Part shown: positions 47,671 through 59,010 of the stretch, one piece after another
Layout of the letters: every line of letters starts with the position of its first letter
How positions within the stretch are numbered: position 1 is the first letter of the stretch
Assembly (NCBI GenBank): GCA_024516035.1
Contig: CM044964.1
Coordinates: 10,569,624-10,633,623, forward strand
Length of the DNA: 64,000 bases
Reading direction: 5' to 3'
Source of the DNA: Bactericera cockerelli
Lineage: Eukaryota; Arthropoda; Insecta; Hemiptera; Triozidae
Position numbers and translations under genes: made by a program
Notes under the pieces: model-generated
The model's input: the letters and a program-made list of their open reading frames with translations, nothing else
What the model was told of the DNA's origin: nothing
Database searches by the model: none

Positions 47671-48001
47671 GTAAGATGCACACAGACTTTTGCGCTGATG
47701 AATCGTGTTAACCCAAACCCGCGGTATACCGCTAAACACTTCAGAAATACCGCTGCAATGACACTACTGATATCATTTTATTAACAACATACAGCGAAAC
47801 TATCTTTCATTCAAATAATCCAAACTCCTTCTCTATCTTTACATGTCGGAAGACATCTTGAATGAATTTCTCTCATTTTATACATCCTTGTCCCCTTATC
47901 CTCCAATCTGACTTCAGTTCCATCCTCACTTTGTTCATGATTTTCCTTCTCCTTTCTGGGTTAACACGATTCATCAGCGATCAAGTCTGTGTGCATCTTA
48001 C
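47671..48001. repeat. 45-bp inverted repeat just upstream of a homeobox exon
   Basis: The left arm 47671-47715 (GTAAGATGCACACAGACTT ... ATCGTGTTAACCCA) and right arm 47957-48001 are complementary at 42 of 45 positions, with about 241 bp between. The right arm ends about 103 bp before the 48105 exon. It may be a foldback element or TIR pair, and in an unspliced transcript it could form a stable stem. Confidence 0.85.
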
Positions 48002-48104
48002 TTGTAAGCAGGGATCCACAAAGGAATCACTGCTTACATAATTTTCTGTAAACCATTTTCACTGACACAAGACCTTTGTCTGTTTCTGTTTGTTCTATGT
48101 CCAG

Positions 48105-48370
48105 ACGGATTTGGCGATCTGAATGAGTTCGGATGTCGAGAGCAGCCAAAGAAGAAACGAAAGTCCCGAACGGCGTTCACGAATCATCAGATTTTCGAGC
48201 TCGAGCGACGATTCATCTACCAGAAATATTTGTCGCCGGCAGACCGAGATGAGATCGCCGCATCGCTCGGCCTCAGCAACGCACAGGTGATCACCTGGTT
48301 CCAGAACCGACGAGCCAAAGAAAAGCGGGACCGACAGGAATGGTCGAAGAAAGGACTCATGTCAGACTAA
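48105..48370 (+). CDS. ladybird-class homeobox protein, last exon (copy A)
   Basis: The exon begins after the acceptor TTTGTTCTATGTCCAG with two bases (AC) completing a split codon, a phase-1 intron, then encodes 87 residues to TAA 48368-48370. The homeodomain (48155-48334) begins [20 protein letters not shown], contains [13 protein letters not shown] and [19 protein letters not shown], and has W48, F49, Q50, N51 and R53 intact. Insect lbe/lbl and vertebrate Lbx share this pattern; they are nuclear transcription factors acting in muscle, heart and neural identity. Odd points: after NRRAK the usual [13 protein letters not shown] is replaced by [16 protein letters not shown] and the protein ends 13 residues later; R19-R20 and I22 differ from copy B. 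It could be a tandem ladybird gene, an alternative last exon or a decaying copy. Upstream exons not found. Confidence 0.85.
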
Positions 48371-51300
48371 GAGGCGCTTGAACGGCTCGTGGCTTAAAAA
48401 TGTAAGCATTTGAATTATAGTGTTGGTAAATCAGATTGATTTTATGTATTCCTTTCCCAAAATCCATTCACCTCCTTTTCTTAAATAATACATGATAGAT
48501 TTAGCAAAAAACAAAGAAGTAAATTTGATTTAGGTTCGTTTCATTAACATACCTACATATTTAGGTAACTATTTCAGTAATGAATTTAAATTTTGGTCCC
48601 CAAGAAGTAAATTACTCAACAGTTTGCATTTTTATTCCTAAAGTCTCTTTGAACTTTCTTGATGCTTTTGAGAATCCAGTAACAATATCAAATTTCAGTC
48701 AACATCGAACTCAATTTGCAGTAAATCATTTCCTTATAGGTTCGACAACATTTGAATATAAGACATCCTCGTTTCCACTGAATAACAGATCGTCCATAAA
48801 TTATAAGATCATCACCTCATATCATATCTGCAACAAGCACTAAATGAGAAATGCCGCCACCTATTCAGCGATCTGAACATTTTTTTTCTTTTCTTCTTTT
48901 TTTCTCTTTTCTTTTCAAATAAGAATGAGAACAAGTTTGAAGCCAATATAAAGAAGTTGGCCGAAAAAGTATTAATTTAATATGATTTAAATTCGCAAAT
49001 GATATTGCAGAAGATGCTATTAAGTATGCTAATGTTCTCTTATCTGGTCATCTCGTATTATAATTTGCGAATGAGCGCTCAATAGTGCACAGAAAAATCG
49101 CAACTTGCTTTCACAATATTTTGTTGTTTGCGATTCCTACTGAAGTAATATTTTGATTCCTACAAAAATGAGATACATCATCATCTCCCTTTTTAAAGTT
49201 ATCTATGGTCAATTGATCTTAATGTAGCAATACTTCATTAAATTTGATATTCTAAATCTTCTTACATAAATCTTTTATTCCACGATTCCGGTAGCGACAT
49301 TGTCACATACATGTTGTATGGTCTATAATACATGTGTATATGTATGTCATAGATACATACATACGTCATACTTTGTGGTAACATTAAATTGGACAGCAAA
49401 AAAATTTGGGGTTTGCTGTATAATAAGGCGTTCTTCACACCTCGGCCGAGGTGTTTGATTCCTTGCTCTCCTGATCATCACCCTGGAAATGAAATTTTAT
49501 CGACTACATCCAGCGCATTGAAATTCTTTTATACAAGGGAGTGCGACATTTTCCGCTGGATAATTCCGAAAGAAAAATCTACTTACACAATTTAAAACAA
49601 AGAGCATCGCGCACACTTTCCATGAGAAGAAAAGAATTACCTCAGAGGGGCGATACCTTTCGGTTCATTCTCTCTTCACACACCGCTCATTCATTATCTC
49701 GGGAACTTCTTAGACTTCAAACAAGCCATTGATAGCATACCGCGCTGGTCCGTGCCGCAGCTCGCAATGAGAAGTGGTACCTTTACGATGGTGATCAGGT
49801 AATTGTGTGTCTCTCTCTTCTTAAAGATGTGTTTGGGTACCCGGGTTATGATTAGGATACAGGAGAGGTGTTTAATCGCGCCGGTAGCCCACAGGGTTCA
49901 GTCGTGTTGGTGTAATTCTAATAGACCTTGTTCAGATGATTCAGGTTTTTGTAGTGGAATGTCTGGTATGAGCTTGTTTTCTCACATTATTTTATTTATC
50001 GTTCATAGCTTGAGTGATGAGTGAATTAATTACAGAATTGATTAGTTTCCATCGATCAACAATTTCAAAATCTTTGAAGAATTGGAACTTTAGTCTATAC
50101 GAGACGAACTAGTTGTATAAAAATAGGTCGTATTCAAATACTTGCTATTAGCACGCTGATAGAGTAATGTATGTCATGCAGTGATTTATACACATTAGGT
50201 ATATGAAGTTATTTTGTTACTTGACTGTCAAACACTCGATTACTAAATTTGGGCGTTTTAGGCTTGATAATACATTCTATTGTTCAACTAGAATGTTGAC
50301 ATAAATACCTTTAATGTCACAATGGATTGATATCTAAAATAACACGCAATTTTGTGCCTAATACCATTTTCCCCATGTACCGAGGTACCTACAGTACAAC
50401 TTTCCAGCATTATCTGTCATTAAAAAATCCCAAGAGAACTCTTCTTCTTCTTTGTCCCTTCCCTTATGCCCAAAAGAGCGTTGGATTCCTTAGATATTCA
50501 ACATCGGAATTCATTCCCTTGCCTGGATAAAATTGATCAGAAGGGGACTTCCCTCCCCCCAAGAGAACTCGTTCAATCTCATTCATGACTCTCGTGAGGA
50601 CAAATCAAATAACACACATATCATCCAACTCATCTCGGAAATCAGAACCTATCTCACGATACCCGGATCACACGTCGGAATAGAAATTAAAAATAAAATT
50701 CTTCCTCTCTGGGCGGTCGATACTCGGTAGTAAAAAAACTAAAATTAATTTTCGCTTTGATGTTTGTTATGATACGATGAGATTTAAGTAGAATGCTGTT
50801 CAACACGCTGTTAGAGTTTGTCTACAGGGTGTTAGGATTTTGTCTAGAATGTCAAGAAGATGAGTTTTTTGAAACGGGTTGGTTATCTTGGTCTGTAAAA
50901 TGTTCAATAAATACGCAATTCTCAAAAAATATCGAAAATCTAGGACCCACCTTTACATTTTGTACGTTGAAATCCAGCTAAATTGCTCTGTCAACATTGA
51001 CCAAAAGTCCAAAATGTCCGAAGTAATTGTAACGGAAATACTAAGATCATTGTCAACGATCTTCGTATCTTTGAACATAATTTGTTAAAATAATTGGACG
51101 ATTCTAAATTTTCATGCACTTGAGTAGTTTAACAGAATAAATGCTATGTGCAATCCTAGAACATACAAGCGTTTTCATTGACTAAAGTCATTCTAACATT
51201 TACAATTTAGGAAATAGTAGAACTTTTGAAGTGCATAATAGTGTTATTACATGGTCCTCCATGTTCTGGCCGTCGAAATCCACTCTTTGTCAAACCCACC

Positions 51301-51706
51301 GCACGCCAAGAACCAGCCTGTATATTCCGATATGACGTGTTAATGTTCGAGCATAAGGGCCCCGAAATATGTTTTAATAACTTGTGAACGCTATGTGTCA
51401 AGATGTAGTTTAGCTCCTCAATTATAAAATCGGTTAACCCTTTCTGTAACACATAGGTATGTTTCGTGGTATGAAAGAGAGTTATTGGGATTTAATGTAA
51501 CATCTGTAGTGGGTCAATTAATAAAAGAGATTTTTAAAAATTGTAGATTTTTTAGGCCTTCATCACCATCGTTGAAATTGTTGTAAGATTAAGAATACTA
51601 TGCTGAATTGTCGTGGTGCGCGCAAGCATAACGTCTTAAGATTATGTGTTTAAAAAACAAACCCATATGTCAGCAACTAACTTTATATTTCTTTATCTGT
51701 TCCCAG
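48371..51706. other. intergenic or intronic DNA between the homeobox exons
   Basis: About 3.3 kb with no recognised repeat family. ORFs of 60-90 residues (48580-48843, 49389-49732, 50533-50730) lack domains. If the two homeobox exons belong to separate genes, the first exon of copy B should lie here or be missed. I could not identify it. Confidence 0.4.
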
Positions 51707-52170
51707 GAGAAGTCCAGATCGACCACCTCTCCCTGTTCAACAACCGCAGTGCTGCAAACGCCAAGAAGAAGCGCAAGTCCCGCACAGCTTTCACCAACAA
51801 CCAAATATTCGAACTGGAGAAGCGATTCCTCTATCAGAAATATCTGTCGCCGGCCGACCGCGACGAGATCGCTTTGTCGCTCGGCCTCAGCAACGCGCAG
51901 GTGATCACCTGGTTCCAGAACCGACGAGCCAAACTCAAACGCGACATGGAGGAGCTGAAGAAAGACGTCGAAACAACGCAGCTGTTGAGCGCAGCGGCCG
52001 GTGTCGGGCCGATGGCCATTGGGCCAACGGCCGGAGAGAACAACTTTCTCCAGAACATTCAGAACTTGTCCATTCTGAAGAAGAAGGCCACGCCCTCTGG
52101 TGGGGGCGGGGAGAGTGAGTCTTGTGGCTCACCAACACTAGCGCACTCTGGAGATCAGAATGAAAGTTAA
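51707..52170 (+). CDS. ladybird homeobox protein, last exon (copy B)
   Basis: The exon starts after the acceptor TTTATCTGTTCCCAG with GA completing a split codon, the same phase-1 intron as copy A, and reads to TAA 52168-52170. The homeodomain (51769-51948) reads [40 protein letters not shown], then [20 protein letters not shown]. The following MEELKKDVE is a ladybird/Lbx hallmark and probably extends helix 3 as a coiled segment. The C-terminus ([18 protein letters not shown], then a Gly/Ser patch) is not recognised. An ATG at 51646 keeps the frame open into the intron but is an artefact. The role in the family is sequence-specific DNA binding in muscle, heart and neural specification. Local GC is higher than in flanking DNA, as expected for a conserved exon. 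Confidence 0.92.
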
Positions 52171-54125
52171 GCTGAAATGAGCAACTCATTTTGTTGTTGG
52201 TTAGCTCAGCCCTGATGGTCTCCTGGTTAGCGATTAGACTGTGAGGCACTCTGTAGTCTTGCAGGACAACCAAAACATTGCATTGTATTAATCAATGCGT
52301 GTTTTCCTGATGAATTCAGGTCGAAGTTTAGAGCCATCTTCTAGGACTCCCTGAGTTCAAGTTTATAAAAAGCGTATTGATTCAAATGGAAAGTTTCATT
52401 AGCCCATCAAACCTGACGGTCTTCATATTAATTTAAAGCTTTAATTGACATGGGATCAATTGTTGGTTGATCAAATGTCTCAATTTTGTATTATTTAAGA
52501 ATTTAACCTCGTTTTAGAGCTTGGAATTTTAAAGCACAAACTCTTTCTTTTATTATTTCTAATAGAACTACTGCTCCTGGCATTTTTGTTTGTACGAAGG
52601 AGAAAGTATATTCATAAGTAAATCCCAAAGTCATTGTACATTTATTTAATGTGTAAAAAAAAGTTCCTATTATCACAACCTTGTAAACTAGAACGTGAAT
52701 GTCTTGTAAATTTGGTAAATATGTATTCTTTCCTTTGTACTTATCAGACAACTTTTGTTTACAAATTTTACAATAGAAATTATTATATTATGATAGTAAA
52801 TTATTAGAAACTGTATTATTCAGGCCTCTACATTTCAGACTTCTTTGTTCAGCTTCGAAGATATACATTTGTACCTACAGTAATTATTTATGATACAAGA
52901 TAGAACATAAAGTTGGTGGATAAACAAAATACAATAAAGTTATACCTACAATCTACATGCCTACTTTTGGAGTGTTGAGAATTCATCTTGGATCTTTTTT
53001 CGATAGCTTCGATCCCAACAGTTTTTTTATTTTGACTTAGGTAAATGCATTTTAAAATACGAGTATAAATGTTATTTTTATTAATTTTGTTGCATTTCTG
53101 CCAGTTATGGAGGCTTGGGAAATCCACGTTTCTATAGCATGTTAAAATATCAATCCTGTTTGTAAGTATTACTGAACATGTATATTGTTTTAAATATCTA
53201 TGTTGTGCATTTTTCTGTGTATCTCTGTATGTTTTCATTCAATTTAAAGTTAACTATTAAAAAAGATCACTATTATTGTAACTTTCATTTGTATTTTCCT
53301 GTAAGATTTTCATTTCCCCTGTAAAGTGTATACCTAAACTCAATAGTTCCATTCTAAATCTTTAACAAGTACGAAAAAAATAAAATATTAAAATGCCTAA
53401 TTAAATTATTGAAAATTAATGTCAAATTGTTTTTTTTTTTATATAATATTATATCGATTATAATTTAGAAGAGAATTTTCTCGCTCGCAATAGTTCTTGA
53501 TCCAAAAATATCAGAGGCGATCCAAAGGGGCAACACTGGCAACAGCTCGAGCATCAGAGGCACACTTCCTTTTGGTAGCGTGTTGGAAGATTTTTTTTAT
53601 CTTTGAAATACAAATAAAAAAGTGAAAAATTAGAATAAAGTCAGAAATCATTTCCTCGAACTTGCCATCTTTATTATAGTCCAGATTAATTAGAAGCACA
53701 ACCTTCCGTTCCAAAGCACGGGAAGTGAACCGTTACTAACAGCAATACACACAAACAAGGGATGATCATTTCTTAATGTGCTCTGGTAAAATATTACCTA
53801 TTTAATAGAACATCATGAACAAAAGACGAGAATAGGAAGACGATCCACTGTAACAAGCAGAAGTCTAAATGAAGTGGAACGCGGCGTAGACAAACAAACC
53901 TTCCGAGACAAGAACAACAAACCATTTATTACGAGCAAAACAAATGAGAGATGTATAAAATGTGATTAAATACCCACCTAATAAATACGAGACGAGTAGC
54001 TACCCCTAATGTACTAGAAGCAGATGGTGAAGAAGAAGATCTACGGTTCGATTCCAAGCCAGAAAGATTTATCTATGGCATTATTTGAACAATATTTGAC
54101 CAAAACATTTATTTTTGAGCAATTT
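52171..54125. other. 3' flank of copy B, unassigned
   Basis: Probable 3' UTR and downstream DNA. AATAAA-like hexamers occur, e.g. near 52920-52935 (CAATAAAG). No other gene recognised. Confidence 0.4.
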
Positions 54126-54129
54126 ATAC

Positions 54130-54297
54130 ATCATCATCATAGGGTGGCGTCGTCGTGAACGATGGTAGCCAGACAGTGGATGAATGACTCAGCACTTCTA
54201 CCACTGTCTTTACAAGGAGGCTAATAATTGGTAAGGGCCCCCAGAACCAAGCCAATGCTGGTCTACTCCCTGTTTATAGTCCCCCAGCCAGACTTAA
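54130..54297 (-). mobile_element. dispersed repeat, family 3 copy
   Basis: Begins next to CATCATCATCAT (tail on the minus strand) and contains CGTGAACGATGGTAGCCAG, AAGGAGGCTAATAATTG, GGGCCCCCAGAACCAAGCCA and ACTCCCTGTTTATAGTCCCC. It closes the repeat-poor homeobox interval. Confidence 0.68.
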
Positions 54298-54299
54298 TA

Positions 54300-55380
54300 C
54301 ATAATATTCTAAAATAATGTATGTTACTGAAGCCTCGGTTCTCAAAGCTCTCGATATACCAACTTATCTTTTGAACTTAAAGTCGGATTATTATACATTT
54401 GTATATTCTGATCTTAGGTTTTCGAGTTCAAGATTTAAACCCCTAGAAATTCTTAAAGCATATTTTGATTACTCTGCACATAGATATTTTAGATATAGAG
54501 AAAGGTTAGTACCTGTAACTAAATCAGGGAAATATTTGTTCCCAACATAGGTATACTTTTTTTTTAAGAGCAATTAGAATCCAGACCAAAAAGATTCTCA
54601 TTAAATCGGATCTGCCCACAACGCATCCAGCTGCAAAGGAGTCTGCCCAAGACACAGATATATCCAAGTCCTTTATTTTAAGGTTAGGGTCTCCAACAAC
54701 ATTTCCAAGAGAAGAGATGCCGAATAGTGACGACAAATTCGGTTCCAGTCCAGTTGCAAACGGTTTATCGGAGGCACCAGATGAGAGGAGATGAGGGTCT
54801 CAGTGGTTAATTAATTGGTTCATTGTCTCAAAGTGGAAGCTACCCTTGTCGGGGACTCCGGAGGAGACACACAAAACTATGAAAACCAGAGAGAGCACAA
54901 AAATCAAGCGTAAGAACAACAATAATGTAGTAAAAACTAAAATATGACACATCTATGTAGAAAGATGTTGTTTTATATATTAAAAACAAAAAAGGAAGAC
55001 AAAAACTTTTAAAAGTATTGAGGGGAAATGATCCAAACAAAGAGAGAAAAAAACATTAGAATAAAAACGATCTTCAGTCAGTCAGTCAAATCAGAAGTCA
55101 AAAGTATTTTTGACTCAGTTCCACCAAACCGTTTAGTCAAAATGGCATAACAGAAAGAATAACATAGGTCATAAGGACAATAACATAAAGATACTGTACA
55201 TAGCATATAGACAGAAAAGCAGTCACAATTATTAGATACTTCTTATCAATAAATTTCCCAATTAAGTAAATCAACAAAAGAATAAGAGAAGAAAGAAGCA
55301 CAAAAAGAAAAAGAAACAAAAATACACTTAACTTAATTATTATCACAGAAGAAGAACTTAAAATCTTACAAAATGTCGCA
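54300..55380. other. unassigned DNA
   Basis: A 77-residue frame at 54317-54550 has no recognisable domain. The rest is AT-rich. Confidence 0.3.
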
Positions 55381-55394
55381 CACACAAACATCAC

Positions 55395-55520
55395 CGAATC
55401 CCCCTTCCAAGAATTCATCCACGGCGGGGTTGAACCGCTGTCTCCAGACTGCAAAACCCAGGGGCTGTCGCCCAGGATTCGTCAGGACTTCAGGAAGTTC
55501 ATAGATTACACAACTGTCAA
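55395..55520 (-). mobile_element. tRNA-like SINE candidate
   Basis: On the minus strand, GCGGTTCAACCCCGCCGTGG fits a B box with flanking pairing. The upstream part (CTGGGCGACAGCCCCTGGG) is atypical for an A box. Boundaries uncertain. Confidence 0.35.
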
Positions 55521-55733
55521 CCTTTGTCGCCGCAGTGCAGGGACCTAGAGTAATGTGACGAACAATATTGTTAACCTTTAACTGCAAAAGCATCTTTTTT
55601 TGTTTTCTTGTGAGCTGTTGTGTTAGATTTCTACATGTGAAGGAGGCACTTCATTGAGGCAACAGTTAAGCATGTAGCAGTTGCCATAATTATAAAAAAA
55701 TTAAGTTGTCTACTAGAAAATCCACATCCACAA

Positions 55734-56127
55734 CTAATGAACTAGTCACATCCACCAATTAGTGAACTAGTCACATCCACCAATTAGTGAACAAGTCACA
55801 TCCACCAATTAGTGAACTAGTCACATCCATCAATTAGTGAACTAGTCACATCCACCAATTAGTGAACTAGTCACATCCATCAATTAGTGAACTAGTCACA
55901 TCCACCAATTAGTGAACTAGTCACATCCACCACCAATTAGTGAACTAGTCACATCCATCAATTAGTGAACTAGTCACATCCATCAATTAGTGAACTAGTC
56001 ACATCCACCAATTAGTGAACTAGTCACATCCACCAATAATTGAACTAGTCACATCCACCAATAATTGAACTTTTGTGAACAATTAGTGAACGCATTTACC
56101 AATTAGTGAACTAGTCACATCCACCAA
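55734..56127. repeat. 25-bp satellite, about 16 copies
   Basis: The unit contains CTAGTCACATCCACCAATTA followed by GTGAA. Variants CATCAATTAG and CCAATAATTG occur, plus one 3-bp CAC insertion near 55931. It is unrelated in sequence to the 25-bp satellite in the hAT-like elements. Confidence 0.95.
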
Positions 56128-56440
56128 TGTAAATATTCTTCTGAGGGTTAAGTGCATGCGTACTAACAATGAGGATAAATAAGAGAGAGAGAGAGAGAAC
56201 CGCGTTATCTATTCCCTAATTAGGTTATCAGCCCGGGGAACCGGGTTCATTTGTAATTTGTAATGCCTATTATGTGAGGACTTTGTAAAAATATTACTGT
56301 TGTAATAATATTGTTTTAATATCAACATTTCAAGAGATGGAGAGTCACGCGGTACGTACCCCACACAAAATCTTTTCGGTATCATCAATTGGGGTTTTAA
56401 ATTTAAAAAGAAGCTTATCTTTCATGGTAGGGGAGAAACT

Positions 56441-56937
56441 ATATCCCCCAAAAAACACTACGTGTAAAAATAGTCGTCAAGTGTTGGAATGATTAAAAAG
56501 AAGTGATATCAAAAACGTCAATTTTCTATGTTAGAAGGAATCATTTTAATTCCTTGATAATTCAACCAAAATAATAGCCTCACAACAACAATACACCTTT
56601 GAGCAAACTTCGATTTGGTATTTTGAGAATTTATCCAAAAAATAGCCACATAACAAAACAATGCTCTTGTAAGAATAATGTTGCATAATTACAGAACCAT
56701 TGTTCTTACAAGAGCATTGTTTTGTTGTGTGGCTATTTTTTGGATAAATTATCAAAATACCAAATCGAAGTTTGCTCAAAGGTGTATTGTTGTTGTGAGG
56801 CTATTATTTTGGTTGAATTATCAAGGAATTAAAATGATTCCTTCTAACATAGAAAATTGACGTTTTTGATATCACTTCTTTTTAATCATTCCAACACTTG
56901 ACGACTATTTTTACACGTAGTGTTTTTTGGGGGATAT
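56441..56937. repeat. 497-bp near-perfect palindrome (foldback)
   Basis: Two arms of about 244 bp meet around position 56689 with a few unpaired central bases. The ends are ATATCCCCCAAAAAACACTA and TAGTGTTTTTTGGGGGATAT. The arms are symmetrical with no net indel in the positions I paired and only scattered mismatches (e.g. GAGAA/GATAA). No target duplication was seen. ORFs on both strands are mirror images and not genes. It could be a foldback MITE or a hairpin-RNA locus. Confidence 0.93.
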
Positions 56938-57911
56938 CACTATTTTTTTATTTAATTGATTTTCCTCTGGTAGATGAAAGAAAAACTAATCAACAGATAA
57001 AAGAAAAAAGACTTTTAATTTAAAGATGTTGCGATACGCAGTAATATTATAAGACGATCATATAAAATGTTGGGTAATTTATATTGAACTAGTGAGGTGA
57101 CACTACTTTGTTTAAGGAAAAAAGTTTTAATGAGTTGCATGCTCGAAAATTATATTGTGACCCAAGTACTGTTCTGTAAATAATTACAATTGCAAGGAGA
57201 AAAAAATTATAGAAAAAAAAAACATTGAAAAGATGCTGAAAGAAAATTTCACAGTACTTGCTGAAGAGAGGAGAAATCTTGAGATAACAGGTGTGATCCT
57301 TATTTGAGTGACACTAGATTGCGCTCAGCAATTTTATTGATCTTTTCAAAATTTGAAACCCACTACCGAGGATCACTAACAAAAAACTACCCCGTTTCAT
57401 TATTTTTGGCAATAATTAGAGATAGGTGATATCAAGTATTTCACAGAACTGGTACTTCAGTAATCGATTACTTAAAAGTACCGAATATTTATCCAATTAC
57501 TTTTGCACTTGGTGTTTGAGGTTATGAGAGAGGATGTAAATGGAATAATGGATTCCAGTAATCACTCAAGAACCAAGTACAAAAGCACCGTTTTTTCATT
57601 ATTCAGTACACTAACTAAATCTCACAATTTTGCATTCAGAACGTTTAAAGGAGATGAATCTCGGTTCACAAAATTTATTGGGTGTTTTAGTTTCAAGTGT
57701 TTCAATAGATTAGAAGCTCCACTTCTTATTTTATAAACTGTATTACATAATGTACATTTCCCTAAACCGTCCGATTGTTTGACAAGGAAGTTTCAAATAG
57801 AACACTTGTTTCTACGAGACAAAGAGAAAAATATTAGGATACCGACAGCCTGAATATTATTCATAGATAATATCGGAACAATTAAGTACCTCTCGCTGCT
57901 GTACCCAGTTC

Positions 57912-58398
57912 TAGAGATGGGTATTTGGGTAATATTGTAATTGTAATACCGAGTATTTCATAGAACCGGTACCCGGTATCGTACCCGGCCCCAGTGTGTA
58001 ATACCAAGTATTTATTAGAACCGGTACCCGGCTACTACGTACGACACGTCCGTCGGTACTCGGTCCCGGTGTGTAATACCGAGTATTTCATAAAACCGGT
58101 ACCCAGTACGGTACGGGGATCCGGTGTGTTATACCGACTACTGAGTATTTCATAGAATCGGTACCCGGTTCCAGTACTCGATACACGAGTATAATAATCG
58201 GTTCTTGTACCATTGCAAGTGATTGTACCATTATAATACGAATCACGCACTACGCATTAAAGAAAAAAAAAAAAGCTTTCGAGAATACAATTATTGTTTT
58301 CCTGTAATTGATTACTCTATAAATGAGAACCAGTACATACTAATTACTCTCAATAACCGGTACTTTTTGAGTAAAGTAATTACTCGTACCCATCTCTA
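57912..58398. mobile_element. TIR element with GGTACC-rich internal repeats
   Basis: The left end TAGAGATGGGTA and right end TACCCATCTCTA form a perfect 12-bp inverted repeat. The interior has four degenerate copies of a ~60-bp unit (TAATACCGAGTATTTCATAG then AACCGGTACCCGG). Related sequence lies near 57420-57490. No matching 8-bp flanks were found, so superfamily (possibly hAT) is uncertain. Confidence 0.65.
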
Positions 58399-58462
58399 CA
58401 ATAAGCACATTAGGTAAGGAACGACTCTCACCAGAGGGCTATTTTATTATTTATATTTATAT

Positions 58463-58766
58463 ACAGGGCATCCATAAAGTATCACCCAGGCCTGGGTTTC
58501 TCGAAAACGACTCAAAATATCAAAAAACGCAAAACCCGTATTCCTTTATTTTTAAGAGGATCAATTTTTAGCCAAAAATAAAATTTGCCTATAATGCCCC
58601 AGTCGGGCTGGACATGAACCAATTTTAAAATCCTAAATAGAATGATATGTCTTGTGAAATATTGTTTTAAAGGTCTCATTGAGAGAATTTCATTACAATA
58701 AATTTCAGTGAATTATACAACTTGCCGTTCATGAGATACAGGGTCGGACGTCCTGCGTAATATCTA
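58463..58766. mobile_element. possible ACAGGG-type TIR element
   Basis: The left TATACAGGGCATCC and right GGACGTCCTGCGTAAT are only partly complementary. A second ACAGGGTCGGACG phrase occurs at 58739. Weak evidence. Confidence 0.25.
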
Positions 58767-58784
58767 TATATATTTTTTAAGAGA

Positions 58785-58838
58785 TGGGTGGAAGAGATTA
58801 CCACAGGCAATAACCCCGCCCTTTAGGTCGGACATTAG
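58785..58838 (-). mobile_element. dispersed repeat, family 5 fragment
   Basis: Reverse-complement copy of the core: GGGTGGAAGAGATTACCACA and GGCAATAACCCCGCCCTTTA. Confidence 0.55.
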
Positions 58839-58894
58839 TGTTATTTCTTTTTACTTTTTTTCCTCCTCTAAACACTTCAGACTCTAGAGTCTGG

Positions 58895-59010
58895 AATCAC
58901 AGCCCTACCCAGACTGGGTGAGGTAAATGTAGGTAGCTGGAACGATTCCCAGCGAATGGAGGGTAAAACCCTCCCTCCTGACTAGTTCAAATCAGGACGT
59001 TAAAACCAAA
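58895..59010 (+). mobile_element. 5S-SINE body fragment
   Basis: CAGACTGGGTGAGGTAAATG, TAGGTAGCTGGAACGATTCC and CAGCGAATGGAGGGTAAAAC match the body of the 40 kb SINE without the 5S head, so it is a 5'-truncated or head-less copy. Confidence 0.55.

Noticed and set aside
51834..52273. Minus-strand proteins overlapping the homeobox exon
   Set aside because: They are antisense shadows of a well-recognised homeodomain.
56546..56860. Two small proteins on opposite strands
   Set aside because: They mirror each other because the DNA is a palindrome.
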